DNA from: Denitratimonas sp037478135
GTDB taxonomy: Bacteria > Pseudomonadota > Gammaproteobacteria > Xanthomonadales > Xanthomonadaceae
DNA length: 64,000 nt
Assembly (NCBI RefSeq): GCF_037478135.1
Contig: NZ_JBBHDV010000001.1
Span: 248,001 to 312,000, forward strand
Reading direction: 5' to 3'
Below are positions 54,875 to 63,518 of the stretch, in pieces. The position numbers were made by a program, and so were the translations under genes. The notes below the pieces were generated by a model. The model searched no databases and was not told the DNA's origin. It worked only from the letters and a program-made list of their open reading frames with translations. Positions within the stretch are counted from its first letter, which is position 1. Every line of letters starts with the position of its first letter.

Positions 54875-56146
54875 TCACTTCGCCTTGACGCTGCCCTTGA
54901 GCCCGGCTTCCTCGCGCAGCGCCTGGGCGCGATCGGTCTTTTCCCACGAGAAGGCGGTGGCGGTGCGGGACTTCTTGATCAGCTCGCCGTTCACGCTCTC
55001 CTCCCAGCGGTAGGTGTGCTCGAACGGCTTGCGGCCGAAATGGCCATAAGCGGCGGTCGACTGGTAGACCGGATGCACCAGGTCCAGCATCTGCAGGATG
55101 CCATACGGGCGCAGGTCGAAATGGCGGCGGATCAGCTTTTCGATCTTGGCATCGTCGATCTTGCCGGTGCCGAAGGTGGTCACCGAAATCGAGGTCGGCT
55201 CGGCCACGCCAATGGCGTAGGAAACCTGGATTTCGCACTTGTCGGCCAGGCCGGCGGCGACGATGTTCTTGGCCACGTAGCGGGCGGCGTAGGCGGCGGA
55301 ACGGTCGACCTTGGACGGATCCTTGCCCGAGAATGCACCGCCACCATGACGGGCCATGCCGCCGTAGGTGTCGACGATGATCTTGCGGCCGGTCAGGCCG
55401 CAGTCGCCCACCGGGCCGCCGATCACGAAGATGCCGGTCGGGTTGATGTGGATCTTGTTCTTGCCCAGGCTCTTGAGCCATTCCGGCGGCAGCACCGGCT
55501 TCAGGATGTGTTCGTAGACGCCTTCGACGATGTCCTTGTGCTTGATGCCCGGGTCGTGCTGGGTCGACAGCACCACGGCATCCAGGCCGGCCACGTCGTT
55601 GCCGTCATAGCGCAGCGTGACCTGGCTCTTGGCGTCCGGGCGCAGCCACGGCAGCGGCGAGTTCTTCTTCTTGCGAATCTTGGCGTGCTGTTCCACCAGA
55701 CGGTGGCTGTAGTAGATCGGCGCCGGCATGAACTCGGGCGCTTCGTTGCAGGCGTAGCCGAACATCAGGCCCTGGTCGCCGGCACCCTGTTCCTCGGGCT
55801 TCTTCTTCTTCTTCGCGGTACCGTCGACGCCGGCGGCGATATCGGGCGACTGTTTGCCGATCAGGTTCAGCACGCCACAGGTGTGGCCGTCGAAACCGAC
55901 ATCGGAATTGGTGTAGCCGATTTCGTTGATGACCTTGCGGGTGATGGCTTCGATATCGACCCAGGCGCTGGTGGTGACCTCGCCGGCGACGATCGCCACG
56001 CCGGTCTTGACCATCGTTTCACAGGCCACGCGCGCGGCCGGATCCTGCGCCAGGATTGCATCCAGAACGGCGTCGGAGATCTGGTCGGCGATCTTGTCCG
56101 GATGGCCTTCAGAGACCGATTCGGACGTGAAGAGGTGGCTGCTCAT
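54875..56146 (-). CDS. metK: S-adenosylmethionine synthetase
   Basis: Makes AdoMet from methionine and ATP. The 423-residue protein has all family blocks: MSSHLFTSESVSEGHPDKIA, EQGAGDQGLMFGYACNE, NPTGIFVIGGPVGDCGLTGR, GGGAFSGKDPSKVDRSAAYA. It is about 20-40 residues longer than E. coli MetK, partly because of a five-Lys insertion (TAKKKKKPE) just before EQGAGDQG, encoded by a run of AAG codons. Start at 56146; the frame is open to 56215 but homology begins here. No SAM riboswitch was recognised upstream. Confidence 0.96.
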   Translation of the reverse strand: MSSHLFTSESVSEGHPDKIADQISDAVLDAILAQDPAARVACETMVKTGVAIVAGEVTTSAWVDIEAITRKVINEIGYTNSDVGFDGHTCGVLNLIGKQSPDIAAGVDGTAKKKKKPEEQGAGDQGLMFGYACNEAPEFMPAPIYYSHRLVEQHAKIRKKKNSPLPWLRPDAKSQVTLRYDGNDVAGLDAVVLSTQHDPGIKHKDIVEGVYEHILKPVLPPEWLKSLGKNKIHINPTGIFVIGGPVGDCGLTGRKIIVDTYGGMARHGGGAFSGKDPSKVDRSAAYAARYVAKNIVAAGLADKCEIQVSYAIGVAEPTSISVTTFGTGKIDDAKIEKLIRRHFDLRPYGILQMLDLVHPVYQSTAAYGHFGRKPFEHTYRWEESVNGELIKKSRTATAFSWEKTDRAQALREEAGLKGSVKAK

Positions 56147-56257
56147 GGGGCGATATCCTTTGATTCGGATGAAGGGATCAAAAAGTGGGCGCGCATGATA
56201 ACGCCCTGCGGCCACGCCTGCATCAATCGCAGTTGAACAGGCGTGGCGTGACCTGGT

Positions 56258-57319
56258 TCAGGCGCTCGTGTGGTATGGGCGGCTCAGTTCGTGCACGGCG
56301 TCCACCAGCACCTTCAGGTGGTCGGGCTGTACGTCCGGGGTGATGCCGTGGCCGAGATTGAAGATGTGGCCGGAGCCGTGGCCGTAGCTTTGCAGCACCT
56401 TGCCGACTTCGCTGCGGATGGTGTCGGGCGCGGCGAACAGCGTGGCCGGATCGAGGTTGCCCTGCAGCGCGACCTTGTCGCCGGTGCGGCGGCGGGCTTC
56501 TTCCAGTGTGGTCATCCAGTCCACGCCGACGCCTTCGGTGCCGGTGGCGGCCAGTTCTTCCAGATGCGCGGCATTGCCCTTGCCGAACAGGATCATCGGG
56601 GTGCGTTCGGCGCCTTCGCCGCGCGGCAGTTCGGCCGCGATGCGCTGCAGGTAGCGCAGCGAGAATTCGCGGTAGGCGGCCGGCGACAGCACGCCGCCCC
56701 AGGTGTCGAAGATCTGCAAGGCCTGCGCGCCGGCTTCACGCTGCGCGGTCAGATAGGCGATCACCGCATCGGTGACCACCTCCAGCAGGCGGTGCAGGGC
56801 GGCGGGCTGGTTGAACATCATCGTCTTGATGCGGGCGAAATTGCTGCTGCTGCCGCCTTCGACCATGTAGCAGGCCAGCGTCCACGGGCTGCCGGAGAAG
56901 CCGATCAGCGGCACCCGGCCGTCCAGTTCGCGCCGGATCAGTGAGACCGCATCGGTGACGTAGCGCAGTTCGGTGCCGATGTCGGGGACGGCCAGCTTCG
57001 CAATGTCGGCTTCGGTGCGGATCGGGCGTTCAAACTTCGGGCCTTCGCCTTCGACAAACGACAGGCCCAGGCCCATCGCGTCGGGGATGGTGAGGATGTC
57101 GGAAAACAGGATCGCGGCATCCAGCTCGAAACGTTCCAGCGGTTGCAGCGTGACTTCGCAGGCCAGCTCGGGGTTGGTTGCAAGGCCCATGAAGCTGCCG
57201 GCGCGGGCGCGGGTGGCGCGGTATTCGGGCAGGTAACGCCCGGCCTGGCGCATGATCCAGACGGGGGTGCAGTCGACAGGCTCGCGCCGCAGCGCGCGCA
57301 GGAAACGATCATTCTTCAT
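56258..57319 (-). CDS. hemE: Uroporphyrinogen decarboxylase
   Basis: Decarboxylates uroporphyrinogen III to coproporphyrinogen III in haem synthesis. The 353-residue protein has PVWIMRQAGRYLPEYR (substrate-binding Arg/Asp region), LFSDILTIPDAMG, GFSGSPWTLACYMVEG and the C-terminal GHIFNLGHGITP. Start MKNDRFLRALRREP is canonical. A 10-bp stem (56211-56220/56238-56247) lies just past its stop, before metK. Confidence 0.96.
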   Translation of the reverse strand: MKNDRFLRALRREPVDCTPVWIMRQAGRYLPEYRATRARAGSFMGLATNPELACEVTLQPLERFELDAAILFSDILTIPDAMGLGLSFVEGEGPKFERPIRTEADIAKLAVPDIGTELRYVTDAVSLIRRELDGRVPLIGFSGSPWTLACYMVEGGSSSNFARIKTMMFNQPAALHRLLEVVTDAVIAYLTAQREAGAQALQIFDTWGGVLSPAAYREFSLRYLQRIAAELPRGEGAERTPMILFGKGNAAHLEELAATGTEGVGVDWMTTLEEARRRTGDKVALQGNLDPATLFAAPDTIRSEVGKVLQSYGHGSGHIFNLGHGITPDVQPDHLKVLVDAVHELSRPYHTSA

Positions 57320-57346
57320 GCTCGGGTTCCGTGGTTGGAGCGGGAC

Positions 57347-57595
57347 TCAGGCGTCCCCGGTGGCCTCGTCCGGAATGGCGAAGCCGCGTTTGAGGTGCAG
57401 GGTGCGGGCGTTTTCGAAGGCCTCCATGGCCTGCGCCCGGTCGCTGAACAATTCGCGCCGCAACTGGCTCTTGCCGCCGAGCTGGCCAGTTTCCCGGATC
57501 AGTTCCCAGCTGCCCAGCAGGTCCTGTTCCAGCAGCAGGCGGACGAAACGGGGGGCGGGCTGGCCGGCGGCGGATTGCTGCATGTAGAGGCGCAT
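57347..57595 (-). CDS. WGR-domain protein
   Basis: An 82-residue protein consisting almost entirely of a WGR domain (LLEQDLLGSWELIRETGQLG and SDRAQAMEAFENARTLHLKR), a nucleic-acid-binding fold found in PARPs and in short bacterial proteins. Bacterial function is unclear. It sits between hemE and aroB on the same strand; 27 bp separate it from the hemE start. Confidence 0.8.
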   Translation of the reverse strand: MRLYMQQSAAGQPAPRFVRLLLEQDLLGSWELIRETGQLGGKSQLRRELFSDRAQAMEAFENARTLHLKRGFAIPDEATGDA

Positions 57596-57631
57596 CCGCC
57601 CATTCTAGCGCCGCATCCGGGTCGGTGCCGC

Positions 57632-58738
57632 TTACGGCCGGGCGGCCTCGTCGCGAGCCTGCTCCAGACAGGCCAGCACGATGGCCTCATCGACATCGGG
57701 AACGATGCAGGCCCGGCCCAGCCCGTGCCACAGGATCAGGCGCAGGCGGCCGGAGAGGTTCTTCTTGTCCAGCCGCATCAGTGCCAGCAGCTGCGCCGGA
57801 TCCGCGTCGGGCGGCAGCGTGGTGGGCAGATTCATGCGTTGCAGCAGCGCGGCCAGCCGTTCGGCGTCCCGCGCCGGCGCCATGCCCATGCGCGAGGACA
57901 GCTGCGCTGCCAGCACCATGCCGATGGCGACCGCTTCGCCATGCAGCAGGCCGCCGTAGGCATCGGCGGTTTCCAGGGCATGGCCGAAACTATGGCCGAG
58001 GTTGAGCAGGGCGCGCTCGCCCTGTTCGGTTTCGTCGCGTGCCACAATCGCGGCCTTGTGCTGGCAGCTGCGCTCGATCGCGGTGCCGATCGCGGCCGGT
58101 TCGCGTGCCAGCAGTGCTTCGGCGTGGGCTTCCAGCCAGGTGAAGAACTCTGCATCGCCCAGCGCGCCGTACTTCACCACTTCGGCCAGACCGGCCGAGA
58201 GCTCGCGCGCCGGCAATGTCGCCAGCGTGGCGGTATCGGCGATGACGGCGGCCGGCTGGTGGAAGGCGCCGACCAGATTCTTGCCCTGCGGCAGATCGAC
58301 TGCGGTCTTGCCGCCGACCGAGGAATCGACCATCGCCAGCAGCGTGGTCGGCAACTGGATGAAGGCGATGCCGCGCATCCAGCAGGCCGCGACGAAGCCG
58401 GAAAGATCACCGACCACACCGCCGCCCAGTGCCAGCACGGTGGCGTCGCGGCTGGCTCCCATGCGCGCCAGTTCGGCCAGTGCTTCGGAAAAGCGCGTCA
58501 GGGTTTTTTCCGCTTCGCCGGGAGGTACGACGAAGATAGCGACGCTGTAGCCTGCGAGCCGTTCCAGCACGCGTTCCAGATAATGCGGTGCGACATTGCC
58601 GTCACTGATCACCAGCACGTGGCGACCACGGATCAGACCGGGCCAGTCATCATGGTCGAGCAGGCCCGGGCCGATCCGGATCGGGTAGCGGCGCGTGTCC
58701 AGTTCGACATCGAGGCGGCGGATCGGATCGGGTTTCAC
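57632..58738 (-). CDS. aroB: 3-dehydroquinate synthase
   Basis: NAD- and metal-dependent second step of the shikimate pathway. The 368-residue protein has the NAD-binding region VLALGGGVVGDLSGFVAACW, GKTAVDLPQGKNLVGAFHQP and the metal ligands in LNLGHSFGHALE and LLHGEAVAIGM. Coupled to aroK by ATGA overlap, as in most proteobacteria. Confidence 0.96.
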   Translation of the reverse strand: MKPDPIRRLDVELDTRRYPIRIGPGLLDHDDWPGLIRGRHVLVISDGNVAPHYLERVLERLAGYSVAIFVVPPGEAEKTLTRFSEALAELARMGASRDATVLALGGGVVGDLSGFVAACWMRGIAFIQLPTTLLAMVDSSVGGKTAVDLPQGKNLVGAFHQPAAVIADTATLATLPARELSAGLAEVVKYGALGDAEFFTWLEAHAEALLAREPAAIGTAIERSCQHKAAIVARDETEQGERALLNLGHSFGHALETADAYGGLLHGEAVAIGMVLAAQLSSRMGMAPARDAERLAALLQRMNLPTTLPPDADPAQLLALMRLDKKNLSGRLRLILWHGLGRACIVPDVDEAIVLACLEQARDEAARP

Positions 58739-59322
58739 GGTGCGGTATCCATCGGTGCGGGAGCCGGGATCTCTGGTGCGGGCGGTTGTGGTGCGGACAG
58801 CTGCCAGTGTTGTTGCAGCAGGGTTTCCAGGCGCTCCACCGCCTGCCGTACGCCGCTGCGGCCGGTATCGTATTCAAGATCGGCGACGGCGGCATACAGC
58901 GGGGCGCGTTGTTCACCAAGCTGGCGCAGGCGTTCGCGCCGGTCCGGGTGTTGCAGCAGCGGCCGGTTGCGATCCTGAACCAGCCGCCGCAGCTGGTTGT
59001 CCAGCGTTACCGAAAGGTGCACGACAAAACCGCGCGTCGGCATCAGTTCGCGGTTGGCGGGCAACAGCACCGCGCCGCCGCCGGTGGCGATTACCTGGCC
59101 ATGGCCGGCGCAGACGCGGGCCAGCACATCGCGTTCGCGCTCGCGGAAGCCTTCTTCTCCTTCCAGCTCGAAGATCAACGGGATGCTGGCGCCGGTGGCG
59201 TGCTCGATTTCCCGGTCCACGTCCACGAACGGCAGTCCCAGACGTTGCGCAAGGCGGCGGCCGATCGAGGATTTGCCCGATCCCATCGGGCCGATCAGGA
59301 TGAGGTTTGGCGCGGATTTCAT
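58735..59322 (-). CDS. aroK: Shikimate kinase
   Basis: Phosphorylates shikimate using ATP. The 195-residue product has P-loop GPMGSGKSSIGRRLAQRLG, the shikimate-binding DVDREIE, and GGGAVL; the lid Arg region lies at DRNRPLLQHPDRRERL. First gene of the aroK-aroB unit; divergent from the exosortase gene, with 61 bp between starts. Confidence 0.96.
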   Translation of the reverse strand: MKSAPNLILIGPMGSGKSSIGRRLAQRLGLPFVDVDREIEHATGASIPLIFELEGEEGFRERERDVLARVCAGHGQVIATGGGAVLLPANRELMPTRGFVVHLSVTLDNQLRRLVQDRNRPLLQHPDRRERLRQLGEQRAPLYAAVADLEYDTGRSGVRQAVERLETLLQQHWQLSAPQPPAPEIPAPAPMDTAP

Positions 59323-59383
59323 GCCGGCGATGCTAGCATTGGCCCTTGCTCCCCATCATTGGCCGTTTGCGCCAAAGGCCCGG

Positions 59384-59914
59384 ATGATCCGCTTCTTTCT
59401 GCTTTTCCTTGGTCTGCTGATTACGCTTTTTACCTTGCGCATCAGCACCTTCGGTCATGCCTACGTGACCGAGCCGTTCACCGGCGTGCTGGCCAGTGTC
59501 AGCGCGTTCCTGATCAAACTGTGGGACAAGGACGTGATTTCCTACGGCGTGGTGATCCAGGACCAGGTCAACGGCTTTGCGGTCGGCATCGCGCCGGGCT
59601 GCGACGGTATCGAGGCGGTGATCATCCTGATCTCGGCGATTATCGCGTTTCCGTCACCATGGAAGCACAAGATCGTCGGCATCGTGCTGGGCTTTTTTGC
59701 GATCCAGTCGCTGAACATCGTGCGTATCATCAGCCTGTTCTACATGGGCCAGTGGAGCCAGGTGATGTTCGACTGGTTCCATCTGTACCTGTGGCAGGCG
59801 CTGATCGTGCTGGATGCGCTGGCGGTATGGCTGATCTGGCTGCGCTACCTGCCCAAGCGCAAGCGCCCTGGGCCGCCGCCGGCGCAGGATCCGGAACTGT
59901 CGTCGCCGGCCTGA
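59384..59914 (+). CDS. xrtH: Exosortase H (XrtH)-like membrane transpeptidase
   Basis: A 176-residue integral membrane protein of the exosortase/archaeosortase family with about five membrane segments. Catalytic Cys in GIAPGCDGIEAV, Arg in SLNIVRIISLF, and His in FDWFHLYLWQ are all present in the expected order. Length and sequence fit the XrtH group, which processes proteins with a C-terminal IPTL-type sorting signal. No substrate of that type is seen in the window. Start at 59384 (MIRFFLLFLGLLITLF). Confidence 0.85.
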   Translation: MIRFFLLFLGLLITLFTLRISTFGHAYVTEPFTGVLASVSAFLIKLWDKDVISYGVVIQDQVNGFAVGIAPGCDGIEAVIILISAIIAFPSPWKHKIVGIVLGFFAIQSLNIVRIISLFYMGQWSQVMFDWFHLYLWQALIVLDALAVWLIWLRYLPKRKRPGPPPAQDPELSSPA

Positions 59915-59992
59915 GTATTTGGCAACGAATTGGAAACAGCGCTGCCGTGATGCAGCATCACCGCCGCAAGGGCTGCCGGGAGAAGAGTCGCA

Positions 59993-60685
59993 ATGACCGA
60001 TCGCAACCTGATTGGACTGCTTGAAGACGACGAGGACCAGAGCCAGCTGCTCGGCTACTGGCTGACCGAGGCCGGTTATCTGGTGCGGCACTACCCCAGC
60101 GGCGCGGAGTTCCGCCGCAAGCAGGGCGCGGTGTCGGTGGATCTGCTGATCCTGGACTGGAACCTGCCCGATGAAAGCGGCCTGACGATCCTGCGCTCGT
60201 TGCGCGAGGGTGGTTCGGCGCTGCCGGTGCTGTTCCTGACCGCGCGCAGCAGCGAGGCCGATATCGTCGCCGGCCTGCGTGAAGGCGCCGACGACTACGT
60301 CAGCAAGCCGGCCACGCAAGGCGAGCTGCTGGCTAGGGTTGGGGCTCTGCTGCGCCGTACCAATGTTCAAAAAGAAGCGATGGACGAGGGTGATGTGGAG
60401 CCGTATCGGATCGATCTGGAGCGTCGCCGGGTCGAGATCAATGGCGAAGAGGTGCCGCTGACCGACCGCGAGTTCGAGCTGGTGCTGTTCCTGTTCCGCC
60501 GCCGTGGTCGCGTGGTCAGTCGCGAATCGCTGCTGGAAAGCATCTGGAACATCCGCGGCGACGTCGCCACCCGCACCGTGGATACCCATATCAGCCGCCT
60601 GCGCAAGAAGCTCGGCCTGTCCGGCGAATATGGCTGGCGTCTGAACGCGGTCTACCAGCATGGCTACCGCCTTGAACGTGCCTGA
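59993..60685 (+). CDS. Orphan OmpR-family response regulator
   Basis: A 230-residue response regulator: receiver with EDDEDQ near residue 11, phospho-acceptor Asp in LLILDWNLPDESGL, the Lys in DDYVSKPATQGE, and a winged-helix output (VPLTDREFELVLFLFRRRGR; TVDTHISRLRKKLG). No histidine kinase is adjacent. Its stop is 11 bases before the pdxH start used here, so the two may be co-transcribed. Confidence 0.88.
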   Translation: MTDRNLIGLLEDDEDQSQLLGYWLTEAGYLVRHYPSGAEFRRKQGAVSVDLLILDWNLPDESGLTILRSLREGGSALPVLFLTARSSEADIVAGLREGADDYVSKPATQGELLARVGALLRRTNVQKEAMDEGDVEPYRIDLERRRVEINGEEVPLTDREFELVLFLFRRRGRVVSRESLLESIWNIRGDVATRTVDTHISRLRKKLGLSGEYGWRLNAVYQHGYRLERA

Positions 60686-60695
60686 GCCCGTCACG

Positions 60696-61292
60696 ATGAA
60701 TCCCGATCTGAAAGCCGAGGCCATCGCCACCTTCATCGGCCTGCTGGATGAAGCCCGTGCCGCCGGCGATCCGGAGCCGACCGCGATGACGGTGGCCACG
60801 GTCGGCGCCGATGGCCGGATTTCGGCCCGCGTGGTCTTGCTCAAGGGCGTGGACGAGCGCGGCTTCGTGTTCTACACCAACACCCTGAGCCGCAAGGGCA
60901 GGGCGCTGGCGGTAGAGCCGCAGGCGGCGTTGCTGTTCCACTGGAAAACCCTGCGCGATCAGGTGCAGGTGCGCATCGAGGGCAGTGTGGCGCCGGTCAC
61001 GGCGCAGGAAGCCGACGCCTATTTCGCCAGCCGCCCGCGTGAAAGCCAGCTCGGCGCCTGGGCCTCGCTGCAATCCGAGCCGCTGGCCGAGCGCGCCGTG
61101 TTCGAAGCACGCTACGCGCAGTTCGAACAGCAGTTTGCCGATGGCCCGGTGCCGCGACCGCCGCACTGGTCCGGCTACCGCGTGGCGCCTGAAGCCTTCG
61201 AATTCTGGTACGGCGTGCCATTCCGGCTGCATGAACGGCGCGTCTACCGTCTGCAGGAAGGGATCTGGAGCAAGGGCTTGCTGTATCCCTGA
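60696..61292 (+). CDS. pdxH: Pyridoxine/pyridoxamine 5'-phosphate oxidase
   Basis: FMN-dependent oxidase giving pyridoxal 5'-phosphate. The 198-residue form has ARVVLLKGVDERGFVFYTN, RDQVQVRIEG, SRPRESQLGAWAS and the C-terminal FEFWYGVPFRLHERRVY, all family signatures. An in-frame ATG at 60660 would add 12 residues and overlap the preceding gene; neither start has a strong ribosome site. Confidence 0.94.
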   Translation: MNPDLKAEAIATFIGLLDEARAAGDPEPTAMTVATVGADGRISARVVLLKGVDERGFVFYTNTLSRKGRALAVEPQAALLFHWKTLRDQVQVRIEGSVAPVTAQEADAYFASRPRESQLGAWASLQSEPLAERAVFEARYAQFEQQFADGPVPRPPHWSGYRVAPEAFEFWYGVPFRLHERRVYRLQEGIWSKGLLYP

Positions 61293-61346
61293 TCCGGGAC
61301 TGGGCACCGCTTGCAAAAAGCGGGTCGCCGTGCGGCAGCAGCAGAA

Positions 61347-62216
61347 TCAGCCGCGTCGGCCGCGCGGTGGGTTCCTGACAACGGTCGGCGCACCGTTTTC
61401 CCTGCCCGGCACCTGCACGAAACGCGGCGTATCCTCGTCCAGCGCCATCGCGGTCAGCTTGCCGCCCCAGACGCAGCCGGTGTCCAGGCCCACGGTGTTG
61501 TGGCTGATCGACAGGCCCAGTGTGGACCAGTGGCCGAAAACGATGTTCATGCCGCGCGGTGCATGGCCGGGCACCGAGAACCACGGATAGATGCCGGGTT
61601 TCTGCGTGCCGGGCGGGCCTTTGTCGTCGAATGCGATCGTGCCGCGCGGAGAACAGAAGCGCATCCGGGTGAACACGTTGATGATCGCGCGCATGCGGTC
61701 CGGTCCGGCCAGGCGTGGGTGGAAGGTGTCCGGCTGGTTGCCGTACATGCCCGAAAGCAGTTTGCCGAACTGCTTGCCGTGCAACCGCTGGTGCACTTCC
61801 TCGGCATGGCGCTGTGCGATGTCCACGCTCCAGCGCGGCGCCAGTCCGGCGTGCACCATGGCCCAGCCCAGACGGCGGTCGACATGGATCAGGCGGCGCA
61901 TGCGCAGCCATTCCAGCAGTTCGGTGCGGTCCGGTGCGAACAGCACTTCGCGCAGATCCGGATTGACCCGCGCCTGATCCTCCTCGCGTCGCAAAGAGAT
62001 CGCCAGCAGCGATAGGTCGTGGTTGCCGAGCACCACCTCGCTGTGGATGTCCAGCGATTTCACCAGACGCAGGGTCTGCAACGACTGGCCGCCACGGTTC
62101 ACCAGATCGCCGCAGAACCACAGATGGTCCCGGGCCGGGTCGAAGTTGATCGCATCCAGCAGGCGTGAGGTCTCGTCGTAGCAGCCCTGCAGGTCGCCAA
62201 TGGCCCAGGTGGTCAT
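61347..62216 (-). CDS. apaH: Bis(5'-nucleosyl)-tetraphosphatase, symmetrical
   Basis: Hydrolyses Ap4A to two ADP; also acts on capped RNA. The 289-residue calcineurin-like phosphatase has MTTWAIGDLQGCYDE, WFCGDLVNRGG, VLGNHDLSLLAI and FGHWSTLG, which include the metal ligands. Start at 62216. It follows apaG at 16 bp; rsmA-apaG-apaH is a conserved order. Confidence 0.95.
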   Translation of the reverse strand: MTTWAIGDLQGCYDETSRLLDAINFDPARDHLWFCGDLVNRGGQSLQTLRLVKSLDIHSEVVLGNHDLSLLAISLRREEDQARVNPDLREVLFAPDRTELLEWLRMRRLIHVDRRLGWAMVHAGLAPRWSVDIAQRHAEEVHQRLHGKQFGKLLSGMYGNQPDTFHPRLAGPDRMRAIINVFTRMRFCSPRGTIAFDDKGPPGTQKPGIYPWFSVPGHAPRGMNIVFGHWSTLGLSISHNTVGLDTGCVWGGKLTAMALDEDTPRFVQVPGRENGAPTVVRNPPRGRRG

Positions 62217-62232
62217 CGTTCCGGGCGCCCGT

Positions 62233-62616
62233 TCAATGCAGCGTGCGCGGGATCGACAGTGTGAACTGCGGGATCTTCGCTTCGAAGCGGGTGCCGTCGT
62301 CGGCCAGCCACAGATAGCTGCCGCGCATGGTGCCGACATTGGTTTCCAGCACCGCGCCGGAGGTGTATTCGAAATGCTCGCCGGGGCGCAGCCAGGGCTG
62401 TTCGCCGACCACGCCGTCACCGCGCACTTCTTCCACCTTGCCGTTGGCATCGGTGATGACCCAGTGGCGCGCCAGCAGTTGTGCCGGAACCTGGCCGCAG
62501 TTGCGGATGCGGATGGTGTAGGCGAAAACGTAGCGGTGCTCGGCCGGTGTGGACTGGTCGTCCAGATAGCGGCTGACCACGGCCACGTCGATCGCATGTG
62601 GGGAAGATGTGTCCAT
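62233..62616 (-). CDS. apaG: ApaG protein
   Basis: A 127-residue fibronectin-III-like beta-sandwich protein. It has the ApaG signatures YVFAYTIRIRNCG, LLARHWVITDANGKVEEVRG, GEQPWLRPGEHFEYTSG and GTMRGSY. Biochemical role is not established; it is co-transcribed with apaH in many gammaproteobacteria. Confidence 0.95.
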   Translation of the reverse strand: MDTSSPHAIDVAVVSRYLDDQSTPAEHRYVFAYTIRIRNCGQVPAQLLARHWVITDANGKVEEVRGDGVVGEQPWLRPGEHFEYTSGAVLETNVGTMRGSYLWLADDGTRFEAKIPQFTLSIPRTLH

Positions 62617-62696
62617 AGGGGCAAGTTTACAAAGGCTGGCGCGCTTGCGGGCGGCAACGCGACGATATCGGGTGAGCGGTTGCCGCAGGTTGCGCT

Positions 62697-63491
62697 TCAG
62701 ACGCGGCTGAGTGATTCGTGCACGGCATTGCCCAGCGCGATGAATCGGGCCACATCGATGCGCTCGGCGCGATCGCCCGGATCAATGCCGACGCTTTCCA
62801 TCAGCGCCACGTCGCAGACGCTGGACAAAGCGTTGCGCAAGGTCTTGCGGCGCTGGCCGAATGCGGCCTGCACCACGCGCGAGAACGAAGCGCGATCACG
62901 CACGGCGATGTCCTGCGCGGTACGTGGAATCACCCGTACCACAGCCGAATCGACTTTCGGCGGTGGCCGGAATGCACCGGGCGGCACCTTGAACAGCGAC
63001 TGCACCTGCGCATAGGCCTGCAACATCACCGAGAGCCGGCCGTAGACCTTGCTGCCCGGGCCGGCGGCCATGCGGTCGACCACTTCCTTTTGCAGCATGA
63101 AATGCATGTCGATGATCGCATCGGCGTGCTCCAGCGCGTGGAACAGGATCGGCGAGGAAATGTTGTAGGGCAGGTTGCCGATCAGCCGGATGCGCCCGTC
63201 GCCGGCCAGCGCGGTCAGGTCCACGGTCAGCACGTCGGCGTGGATGATCTGCAAGGGCGCGATGCGCTGGCTGATGTCATGCAGGCCGGCGATCAGGTCG
63301 CGGTCGAATTCGATCACGTCCAGCCCGCCGTGGCGGCGCAGCATCGGGATCGTCAGCGCGCCCTGGCCGGGGCCGATCTCGACGATGTGTTCGCCCGGCT
63401 GCGGGTCGACCGCACGCACGATGCGGTCGATGATGCCGGCATCGTGCAGGAAGTGCTGGCCGAGCTGTTTCTTTGCCTGATGGGAGGACAT
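62697..63491 (-). CDS. rsmA: 16S rRNA dimethyladenosine transferase
   Basis: SAM-dependent enzyme (KsgA) that dimethylates A1518 and A1519 of 16S rRNA. The 264-residue protein has KKQLGQHFLHDAGIIDRIV, the SAM motif VEIGPGQGALT, DVIEFDRDL, NLPYNISSPILF (catalytic motif) and a C-terminal KTLRNALS. Start MSSHQAKKQLG. Follows pdxA with 27 bp between the stop and start. Confidence 0.96.
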   Translation of the reverse strand: MSSHQAKKQLGQHFLHDAGIIDRIVRAVDPQPGEHIVEIGPGQGALTIPMLRRHGGLDVIEFDRDLIAGLHDISQRIAPLQIIHADVLTVDLTALAGDGRIRLIGNLPYNISSPILFHALEHADAIIDMHFMLQKEVVDRMAAGPGSKVYGRLSVMLQAYAQVQSLFKVPPGAFRPPPKVDSAVVRVIPRTAQDIAVRDRASFSRVVQAAFGQRRKTLRNALSSVCDVALMESVGIDPGDRAERIDVARFIALGNAVHESLSRV

Positions 63492-63518
63492 GCGGAGCGT
63501 GTTCCGGAAATTCGGGGG

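Noticed and set aside
56147..56257. SAM-sensing riboswitch upstream of metK
   Set aside because: Only a single 10-bp stem (56211-56220/56238-56247) next to the hemE stop is visible; it lacks the conserved features of known SAM aptamers.
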